Assembly (NCBI GenBank): GCA_026713745.1
Contig: JAPONU010000282.1
Span: 1-10,853 of the forward strand
DNA length: 10,853 bases
Origin: a bacterium
Lineage (GTDB): Bacteria > Actinomycetota > Acidimicrobiia > Acidimicrobiales > CATQHL01
Reading direction: 5' to 3'
Shown here: positions 6,153-10,853 of the stretch, piece by piece
How positions within the stretch are numbered: position 1 is the stretch's first letter
Layout: every line of letters begins with the position of its first letter
Translations under genes and position numbers: made by a program
The notes under the pieces: model-generated
Database searches by the model: none
Seen by the model: the letters and a program-made list of their open reading frames with translations, nothing else
What the model was told of the DNA's origin: nothing

Positions 6153-6775
6153 CAGCGGGCCGCCAGCATCGCCACGAAGTTGGCCAGGAGATGGAGTCCC
6201 TCCGTTCCGGACTTCTCGGGGTGGAACTGCACGCCCCGCACGACGCCGTCCGCGGCCACCGCGGTCACGGGGCCGCCGTAGTCACATGTGGCGATGGTCG
6301 TCCCGGTGGTATCCGGGGCGTACGAGTGCACGAAGTAGACCCAGGCCCCGTCGAGGCCCGCCAGCAGCGGATCCGGTCGCTGCACGTTCAACTGGTTCCA
6401 CTGCATCTGTGGTCGCTTGAGGCCGTCGGGCAGCCTTCGCACCTGCCCGGGAAGCAAACCCAGGCCGGCGCGCCCTGGCGCCTCCTCGGATCCTTCGAAG
6501 AGCATCTGCATGCCGATGCAGATCCCCAGGAACGGGACGCCTGCCGCGACGGCCCGTCGCGCCTCGCTGTCGAGACCCGCGTCCTCCAGGGCCGCCATGC
6601 AGGGGCCGAAGGCTCCGACACCGGGCAGCACGAGACCGTGGGCGCGTCGGATCAACTCCGGGTCTGCTGTGAGATGTGCCTCGGCGCCGACGCGTTCGAG
6701 GCCCTTCTGCGCAGAACGGAGGTTGCCGATGCCGTAGTCGAGCACCGCAACGACAGGACGCCGCGTCTGACTCAC
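6152..6775 (-). CDS. hisH: Imidazole glycerol phosphate synthase, glutaminase subunit
   Basis: HisH hydrolyses glutamine and passes ammonia to HisF. It is a class I glutamine amidotransferase of 207 residues, the usual size. Seen: VLDYGIGNLRSAQKGLERVGA (11-31), LPGVGAFGPCM (50-60), the nucleophile elbow GICIGMQ (84-90) with Cys86, MQWNQL (124-129), and GVQFHPEKSG (181-190), which gives His185 and Glu187 of the triad. The start is the GTG at 6775. The same frame stays open upstream through hisB, but no HisH homology lies there. The gap to hisB is 28 bases, with no clear Shine-Dalgarno and no TAnnnT box at leaderless spacing; this is the least well explained start in the cluster. A small hairpin lies in the gap. 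Confidence 0.95.
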   Translation of the reverse strand: MSQTRRPVVAVLDYGIGNLRSAQKGLERVGAEAHLTADPELIRRAHGLVLPGVGAFGPCMAALEDAGLDSEARRAVAAGVPFLGICIGMQMLFEGSEEAPGRAGLGLLPGQVRRLPDGLKRPQMQWNQLNVQRPDPLLAGLDGAWVYFVHSYAPDTTGTTIATCDYGGPVTAVAADGVVRGVQFHPEKSGTEGLHLLANFVAMLAAR

Positions 6776-6788
6776 GCTCGGGATACCC

Positions 6789-6801
6789 GCGCCTCTGGCG
6801 C
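6789..6801 (-). other. Small hairpin in the hisB-hisH gap
   Basis: GCGCC-AGA-GGCGC on the minus strand, followed at once by a second short stem (CGGG-TAT-CCCG, 6778-6788). Both fill the 28-base gap between hisB and hisH, where no ribosome binding site is visible. They may place the ribosome or tune hisH expression, but stems of 4-5 pairs are common by chance in DNA this rich in G+C. Confidence 0.25.
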
Positions 6802-6803
6802 TC

Positions 6804-7397
6804 TCAGAGGGTGCCCTTGGTGGAGGGCACGTCCCCACCCTCGAGACGCACGGCGTCGCGCAGGCTGCGCGCCGCGCTCTTGAAGGAGGATTCCAGGATG
6901 TGGTGTGTGTTGCGGCCGCGCACCAGCACCAAGTGCAGCGTGATGCCGGCGGCCACCACGAACGCCCGCCAGAACTCCTCGGCGAGTTGAGGGTCGAAGG
7001 GGGGGTCACCGAGGATCTTCTCGCCGGGCGGGTCCACGTCGTAGTGGAGGAATGGCCGACCCGAGAGGTCGAGGGCCACCTCCACGAGAGCCTCGTCGAG
7101 GGGCACCGCCGCAGAGGCGAACCTGCGCACCCCGCGCTTCTCGCCGAGCGCCTCCCCGAAGCACTGTCCCAGCAGAATCCCGGTGTCCTCCACGGTGTGG
7201 TGCGCGTCCACGTCCAAGTCGCCGCGCGCCGACACGGTGAGGCTCCAGCCGCCGTGGCGCGCCAACTGCGCAAGCATGTGGTCGAAGAACGGGAGCCCGG
7301 TCGAGACCTCGCTCCGCCCGTCTCCGTCCACCTCGAGAGCGATGCTGATGTCGGTCTCGGTGGTGTTGCGTTGCCGTTGCGACTGCCGCTCGCTCAC
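6804..7397 (-). CDS. hisB: Imidazoleglycerol-phosphate dehydratase
   Basis: HisB removes water from imidazole glycerol phosphate to give imidazole acetol phosphate. It assembles as a 24-mer holding manganese. The protein has 197 residues and is dehydratase only; the N-terminal histidinol-phosphate phosphatase domain of the enterobacterial fusion is absent. Seen: RNTTETDI (10-17), GLPFFDHMLAQLARHGG (34-50), the metal motif DVDAHHTVEDTG (62-73), the second metal motif RNTHHILESSFKS (162-174), and the C-terminal PSTKGTL. The start is the GTG at 7397, supported by a GGAGG 6 bases upstream. The 81-base gap to hisC is the widest inside the his block except nth-hisD, and holds only this ribosome binding site. 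Confidence 0.97.
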   Translation of the reverse strand: MSERQSQRQRNTTETDISIALEVDGDGRSEVSTGLPFFDHMLAQLARHGGWSLTVSARGDLDVDAHHTVEDTGILLGQCFGEALGEKRGVRRFASAAVPLDEALVEVALDLSGRPFLHYDVDPPGEKILGDPPFDPQLAEEFWRAFVVAAGITLHLVLVRGRNTHHILESSFKSAARSLRDAVRLEGGDVPSTKGTL

Positions 7398-7403
7398 GGC
7401 GCC

Positions 7404-7408
7404 TCCTC
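7404..7408 (-). promoter_or_regulatory. Shine-Dalgarno sequence of hisB
   Basis: GGAGG within CGAGGAGGCGCC, 6 bases before the GTG at 7397. It is the best ribosome binding site in the window and supports that start. It contrasts with the neighbours that are coupled or leaderless. Confidence 0.65.
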
Positions 7409-7478
7409 GGTCGCTCGCCGGTGGCCGGTCCTCGCCGGCACCGTGCAGTATCGCAGCAGCCTCCGGCGCTCGGACGGC

Positions 7479-8564
7479 TCAGCGCAGAACGTCCGCCAGA
7501 GCCTCCAGGAACAGAGAGTTCTCCTCGGGTGTGCCGACGGTGACCCGGAGGCAACCGGCGAGACCCTCCCAGGAACTGCAATCCCGCACGAGGACCGAAC
7601 GGTCCACCAACTCTTGCCACACGACCGCGCCGTCGCGCCCTGTGGGGCGGAACAGAATGAAGTTGGCTCCCGAGGGCCATTGCTCGACGGGCAGTTGCGC
7701 CAGACGGCCCGCCAGGCGCTCCCGTTGTGCGACGAGGTCGGCCGCCCGCCGGTCGGCGGCCGCCGCGTCGGTGAGGCAGAGCAGGCCGATCTCCTGGGTC
7801 ATCACATCGAGGTGGTAGGGGAGCACCACCTTGTGCAGTTCATCGATGATGCCCGCAGGACCGAGGGCGTACCCCAAGCGCACCGCAGCCAGTGCCCAAG
7901 CCTTGGAGAACGTGCGGCAGACCACCAGCGGGGCATCGCGGCCCAGCAGGTCGACGGCGCTGAACCTTCCCGGCTCGCGCCCGCTGAACTGCACGTAAGC
8001 CTCGTCCACCACCAGAACCCCGCCGTAGTCGGCGACCGCCTCGAGGGCCACCTGCACTGTGCGGGGATCCTCGACGGTGCCCGTGGGGTTGTTGGGCGAG
8101 CAGAGGAACAGCACGTCGGGCCGCTCGGCGGCGACGAAGGTGGCGGCCTCGCCGGCGCCGAGGGCGAAGTCCGGTCCCCGCGGCGCGGTGACGACCTCCG
8201 AGCCGACGATGCGGGCGATGTGGGCATGCAGGGCGTAGGTCGGTGAGAACAGCCCGACACGCCTGCCCGGTCCCGCGTAGGTCAGAAGCAGGGTCTGGAT
8301 CACCTCGTTGGAACCGTTGGCTGCGAACACGTTCTCGGCGGCGGCTCCGTGCAGACCGGCGATACCCGAGCGCAGCTCCCCGGCTGACCGCGCCGGGTAG
8401 CGATTCCAATCGATCCGCGCCAGGCGCTCCGCCAGCGCCGCGCCGAACCCCTCCGGGGGCGCCTCAGGGGACTCGTTGGTGTTGAGGCGCACCCGCACGT
8501 CCACCTGCGGCGAGTGGTAACCCTTCATTCCCGCCACCTCGGGACGGGGCCGGGGCTCGCTCAC
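7479..8564 (-). CDS. hisC: Histidinol-phosphate aminotransferase
   Basis: HisC moves the amino group of glutamate to imidazole acetol phosphate, giving histidinol phosphate. It is a PLP fold-type I (class I/II) aminotransferase of 361 residues. Seen: RLNTNESP (26-33), NRYP (54-57), ANGSNEVIQ (82-90), the CSPNNPTG motif (155-162), VVDEAYVQFSG (185-195), TFSKAWALAAVRLGY (218-232) with the PLP-binding Lys221, and LRVTVGTPEEN (339-349) with the substrate-carboxylate arginine. The start is the GTG at 8564, which overlaps the hisD stop as GTGA. The ATG at codon 13 is a possible later start. The order hisD-hisC-hisB is the classic actinobacterial one. Related aminotransferases act on aromatic amino acids, but the operon makes HisC clear. 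Confidence 0.97.
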   Translation of the reverse strand: MSEPRPRPEVAGMKGYHSPQVDVRVRLNTNESPEAPPEGFGAALAERLARIDWNRYPARSAGELRSGIAGLHGAAAENVFAANGSNEVIQTLLLTYAGPGRRVGLFSPTYALHAHIARIVGSEVVTAPRGPDFALGAGEAATFVAAERPDVLFLCSPNNPTGTVEDPRTVQVALEAVADYGGVLVVDEAYVQFSGREPGRFSAVDLLGRDAPLVVCRTFSKAWALAAVRLGYALGPAGIIDELHKVVLPYHLDVMTQEIGLLCLTDAAAADRRAADLVAQRERLAGRLAQLPVEQWPSGANFILFRPTGRDGAVVWQELVDRSVLVRDCSSWEGLAGCLRVTVGTPEENSLFLEALADVLR

Positions 8565-9889
8565 GGGTTCGTCCTCCCACGGTCTGCGCCCTCCAGGCGA
8601 TCCAGCCGCCGGCGCACCGAGGCGGCGTGCGCCGGCAACCCCTCGGCGGTCGCCAGCGTCTCGACCGCCGGCCCGAGGCGCACCAGGGCCTCCTCGCCGG
8701 CGGAGATGACATGCATCTTGCGGCAGAAGTCCGCCACTCCCAGCGCGGAACCGAAGCGCGCGGTCCGCCCCGTGGGTAGGACGTGTGACGGACCCGCCAG
8801 ATAGTCGCCCAGGGACGCCGGTGCGTTGTGCCCGCAGAAGATGGCCCCGGCGTGGCGAACCAGCGGTACCAGTTCGGCGGGCTCGGCCACCATGAGCTGC
8901 AGGTGCTCGGGGGCGATCCTGTTCACCACCTCCGCCGCCTGCTCGGGGCCCTCGACCACGATGGCATACCCCGACGACGACAACGTGGCCTCGATCTCGG
9001 TGCGCCGCGGCGCCGCTGCCGTGATCGCCGACACCTCCGCTCCGACCGCCTCGGCGACGGCCGGGTCCCAGGTCACCAGGCAGGCCATGCCGTCGGGGCC
9101 GTGCTCGGCCTGCACGACGAGGTCGACAGCCACCAGATCCGCCGGCGCCGAAGCGTCGGCCACCACGACGACCTCAGAAGGTCCTGCGAAGGCCGAAGGA
9201 ACACCGACGACCCCTGCCACCTCCTGCTTGGCCACCGCCACGTAGGCATTACCGGGGCCTGCGATGAGGTCGACCCGCGGGACCGTCCCGGTGCCGTAGG
9301 CGAGCGCCGCCACGGCACCGGCACCGCCGACCGCGTACACCTCCCGCACACCTGCGGTGGCCGCAGCGGCGAGGGTCACCGGCGCCACCGTGCCGTCGGG
9401 TCGGGGCGGCACGCAGAGCGCCAGGCTCGCCACGCCCGCCACCTTGGCGGGAATGGCCGTCATCAGCACCGTCGACGGGTAGGCGGCCCTCCCGCCGGGC
9501 ACGTAGAGCCCCGCCCGATCCACCGGTATCTGCAGCGAGCGGACCGTCACGCCGTCACGGGACCAGACGTGGGTGGGTTCGCGCAGGGTGCTGTGGAACT
9601 CCTCGATCCGTCCCGCTGCCAACTCGAGGGCATCGCGCACGGCGGGTGCGAGTGCCTCGAGGGCGCCCACACACGCCGCCGGGGACACGGCAAGGTCGGT
9701 GAGCGACGCCTTGTCGAAACGCCGGGCCATCTCCCGGAGCGCGGCATCGCCGTCGCGACGCACCTCGGCGATGATCTCGCGCACCGCCTCGGGGACGCCC
9801 GGCGGCGTGGTGTCACTGAGTTCCGGGAGGGGCACGGTGGCCATGCCGCGCGCATCGATCAGCGCCAGCAGCCCCTCGGTACCCGCCAC
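8561..9889 (-). CDS. hisD: Histidinol dehydrogenase
   Basis: HisD oxidises L-histidinol to L-histidine in two NAD-dependent steps; it is a zinc enzyme. With the chosen start it has 442 residues (E. coli 434). Seen: LYVPGGRAAYPSTVLM (128-143), VGGAGAVAALAYGT (187-200), IAGPGNAYVAVAKQEV (209-224), FAGPSEVVVVAD (234-245), Gln260 and His263 in QAEHGPDG, the catalytic pair Glu328-His329 in APEHLQ, Asp362 in GDYLAGPSHVLPTG, and His421 near the end; these line up with the zinc and catalytic residues of E. coli HisD within two positions. The frame is open upstream into nth, to 10078, but that part is not HisD-like. I chose the GTG at 9889, just before LLALIDARG, because a TAGCGT box sits 7 bases upstream. 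A GTG at 10003 is the main alternative. Confidence 0.95.
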   Translation of the reverse strand: MAGTEGLLALIDARGMATVPLPELSDTTPPGVPEAVREIIAEVRRDGDAALREMARRFDKASLTDLAVSPAACVGALEALAPAVRDALELAAGRIEEFHSTLREPTHVWSRDGVTVRSLQIPVDRAGLYVPGGRAAYPSTVLMTAIPAKVAGVASLALCVPPRPDGTVAPVTLAAAATAGVREVYAVGGAGAVAALAYGTGTVPRVDLIAGPGNAYVAVAKQEVAGVVGVPSAFAGPSEVVVVADASAPADLVAVDLVVQAEHGPDGMACLVTWDPAVAEAVGAEVSAITAAAPRRTEIEATLSSSGYAIVVEGPEQAAEVVNRIAPEHLQLMVAEPAELVPLVRHAGAIFCGHNAPASLGDYLAGPSHVLPTGRTARFGSALGVADFCRKMHVISAGEEALVRLGPAVETLATAEGLPAHAASVRRRLDRLEGADRGRTNP

Positions 9890-9896
9890 CGCGGCG

Positions 9897-9902
9897 ACGC
9901 TA
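9897..9902 (-). promoter_or_regulatory. Candidate leaderless -10 box for hisD, heading the his operon
   Basis: TAGCGT on the minus strand, then CGCCGCG (7 bases), then the GTG at 9889. It has the same consensus and spacing as the other four boxes. No Shine-Dalgarno lies near the start, which fits a leaderless transcript. It would be the main promoter of hisDCBHAF. An inverted repeat ends directly at its upstream edge. Confidence 0.55.
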
Positions 9903-9956
9903 GCTGTCGCTCCGCTCGCGGCGGTGGAACCCGTCGGGGGCAACGGAGGCGACAGC
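9903..9956 (-). other. 12-bp imperfect inverted repeat upstream of hisD
   Basis: On the minus strand GCTGTCGCCTCCG (9956-9944) and CGGAGCGACAGC (9914-9903) pair over 12 positions with one bulged C, around a 29-base loop. The right arm touches the hisD -10 box. The middle GCGAC can instead pair with GTCGC at 9898-9894, and CCGCG/CGCGG-type segments allow an outer stem (CCACCGC at 9927-9921 with GCGGTGG at 9892-9886) that would cover the GTG start. It may be an operator, the end of the nth transcript, or a switch in readthrough RNA. Confidence 0.4.
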
Positions 9957-9989
9957 CGGTGCGTGGCGCGCCCGGCCGGAGGTTCGCTC

Positions 9990-10001
9990 GCGCCGCGGCG
10001 C
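9990..10001. other. 12-bp perfect palindrome just after the nth stop
   Basis: GCGCCGCGGCGC, its own reverse complement, begins four bases after the nth stop codon in the 116-base nth-hisD gap. As RNA it can form only a very short-looped stem, and no T-run follows. It may add to transcript ending between nth and hisD, or be chance in GC-rich DNA. Confidence 0.25.
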
Positions 10002-10005
10002 ACGG

Positions 10006-10650
10006 TCAGACCGCGAAGGCCGACGGGCAGAAGTCGTTGCACACGCAGCGGTCGCAATCCGCCCGGCGCGCCCCGCAAACCTGCCGGCCGTGCAGGATCA
10101 GCCGCATGCTGAAGTCACCCCGCTCGGCCGCGGGAATCATGGGGTTGAGTTCCCTCTCGACGGTGACCGGATCGGTCGCCGTCGTCATGCCCAGGCGCCG
10201 CGACAGCCGCCCGACGTGGGTGTCCACGGGCAGTCCCGGCAGGTCGAAGGCCACGCTGCGGACCACGTTGGCCGTCTTGCGTCCCACACCGGCGAGGGCG
10301 GTGAGGTCGCGCATCGAGTTCGGCACCTCGCCGTCGTGGAAGCGCACCAGCCTGTCGGCCATGGCGATCAGGTTGCGGGTCTTGGCCGCATAGAAGCCAG
10401 TGGAGTGGATGAGCTCCTCCACCTCGGCGGGATCGCAGGCTGCGAGATCCTCCGGGGTCGGGCAGCGCTCGAACAGCGCCGGTGTGACCATGTTGACCCG
10501 CTCGTCGGTGCACTGCGCCGAGAGGATCGTCGCCACCAGCAGTTGGTACGGCGAATCGTGCGTCAGCGCGCAGTCGGCGTCGGGATACTCCCGCTTCAGG
10601 CGCTCGTTTGTCTCCCGGGCTCGGCCCCGGGGTGAACGTGGACGACCCAT
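10006..10650 (-). CDS. nth: Endonuclease III (DNA glycosylase/AP lyase)
   Basis: Nth removes oxidised pyrimidines and cuts at abasic sites in base-excision repair. The protein has 214 residues (E. coli 211). Seen: LLVATILSAQCTDERVN (37-53), the helix-hairpin-helix LAGVGRKTANVV (119-130) with the catalytic Lys125, VDTHVGRLSRRLG (142-154) with the catalytic Asp143, and the C-terminal 4Fe-4S loop Cys192-X6-Cys199-X2-Cys202-X5-Cys208. All key residues are intact and the presence of lysine marks it as Nth rather than MutY. The start is the ATG at 10650, with a TACCGT box 7 bases upstream and no Shine-Dalgarno. It has no metabolic link to the his genes; the 116-base gap and the separate hisD promoter suggest it is a neighbour rather than an operon member. 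Confidence 0.97.
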   Translation of the reverse strand: MGRPRSPRGRARETNERLKREYPDADCALTHDSPYQLLVATILSAQCTDERVNMVTPALFERCPTPEDLAACDPAEVEELIHSTGFYAAKTRNLIAMADRLVRFHDGEVPNSMRDLTALAGVGRKTANVVRSVAFDLPGLPVDTHVGRLSRRLGMTTATDPVTVERELNPMIPAAERGDFSMRLILHGRQVCGARRADCDRCVCNDFCPSAFAV

Positions 10651-10657
10651 GCCGGCA

Positions 10658-10663
10658 ACGGTA
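10658..10663 (-). promoter_or_regulatory. Candidate leaderless -10 box for nth
   Basis: TACCGT on the minus strand, 7 bases (TGCCGGC) before the ATG at 10650. Transcription would begin on the A of the start codon. The spacer CCGGAACGCAGGC upstream contains no TTGACA-like -35 box. It lies in the 49-base gap after the molybdopterin gene, where no terminator with a T-run is visible. Confidence 0.55.
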
Positions 10664-10699
10664 GCGCTCCGGTGCCTGCGTTCCGGCGGATCCGGCAGC

Positions 10700-10853
10700 T
10701 CAGACCACCCGCACCGGATGCGGCAGCGGCTGGTTGAAGAGGTAGCCCTTGGCGTTGAACGGCACCATGTCCGGTTGCGTGTTGCCGGCCTCGTCGGTGG
10801 CGCGGGTCATGAGAGTGTGCTCGCCGCGATCTGCCTCCCAGGTGAAGGAGAAC
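10700..10853 (-). CDS. C-terminal end of a sulfite-oxidase-type molybdopterin oxidoreductase (partial)
   Basis: The last 51 codons of a gene that enters from the right edge and ends with TGA at 10702-10700. The visible residues begin FSFTWEADRGEHTLMTRA, then TDEAGNTQPDMVPFNAKGY, and end PLPHPVRVV. The pattern of an aromatic-W strand, G-E-H-T-L, R-A-T-D, G-N-T-Q-P, N-x-K-G-Y and a terminal beta strand is that of the Mo-co oxidoreductase dimerisation domain found at the C-terminus of sulfite oxidase and related enzymes. The catalytic molybdenum domain lies outside the window, so substrate and location cannot be judged. It is likely a separate transcript from nth. Confidence 0.6.
   Translation of the reverse strand, partial: FSFTWEADRGEHTLMTRATDEAGNTQPDMVPFNAKGYLFNQPLPHPVRVV

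Noticed and set aside
6776..7273. N-terminal extension of hisH in the same frame through hisB
   Set aside because: The extension is Arg/Trp/Ser-rich out-of-frame hisB sequence. HisH homology begins at VAVLDYGIGN, only a few residues after the GTG at 6775.
6900..8246. Plus-strand open frame of about 450 codons antisense to hisB and hisC
   Set aside because: No domain or start signal can be seen, and it spans a gene boundary on the other strand. It reads as a shadow of high third-position G+C.
9890..10078. Extended hisD N-terminus starting within nth
   Set aside because: The extra 63 residues are Pro/Arg/Ala-rich and unlike HisD, 25 of them lie inside nth, and the shorter form brings the zinc residues within two positions of E. 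coli numbering. A GTG at 10003 cannot be fully excluded.
8828..10393. Plus-strand open frame of about 520 codons antisense to hisD and nth
   Set aside because: It mirrors well-supported genes with intact catalytic motifs, has low-complexity Arg/Gly/His-rich content and no recognisable domain. Long antisense frames are expected at this G+C level.
10664..10699. Possible rho-independent terminator after the molybdopterin oxidoreductase gene
   Set aside because: Only short CCGG/CGGATCCG palindromes are present and there is no T-run. Not enough to call a terminator.

Overview
The window looks like chromosomal DNA from a high-GC (about two-thirds G+C) actinobacterium. The signs are dense leftward gene packing, GTG at about nine of thirteen visible starts, leaderless-type promoters, and an actinobacterial-type GroES-like protein inside the operon. 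A deep lineage such as the Acidimicrobiia would fit, because a separate TrpF and a HisA-type rather than PriA-type isomerase are present. That placement is inference, not shown by the sequence.

Every supported gene is on the minus strand, so transcription runs from the right edge to the left. In that order: the C-terminal end of a molybdopterin oxidoreductase (10853-10700), nth (10650-10006), hisD, hisC, hisB, hisH, hisA, hisF, a groES-like gene, hisI, trpE, a ygfZ-type folate-binding protein gene, trpF, and the first 186 codons of trpB, which runs off the left edge. No stretch longer than about 120 bases lacks a gene. I see no RNA genes, mobile elements, CRISPR arrays or phage features.

The eight-gene his block encodes most steps from PR-ATP to histidine: HisI, HisA, HisH/HisF, HisB, HisC and HisD. 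hisG, hisE and a histidinol-phosphate phosphatase are not in the window. The trp block supplies anthranilate synthase component I, PRA isomerase and the tryptophan synthase beta chain; trpG, trpD, trpC and trpA are not in view. HisH overlaps hisA, hisA overlaps hisF, hisD overlaps hisC and trpE overlaps ygfZ, so most of the cluster is probably one long, translationally coupled unit.

The most interesting signals are regulatory. Five genes that lack a good Shine-Dalgarno sequence (nth, hisD, groES-like, hisI, trpF) each have a TAnnnT box ending 6 or 7 bases before the start codon. This is the layout of actinobacterial leaderless promoters, and it cuts the cluster into probable sub-operons. A perfect 10-bp inverted repeat ends hisF just before the groES-like promoter. 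A 12-bp imperfect inverted repeat abuts the hisD promoter. Short direct repeats lie upstream of trpF. The genes themselves are ordinary biosynthetic genes with intact catalytic motifs, and I found no convincing new enzyme system.
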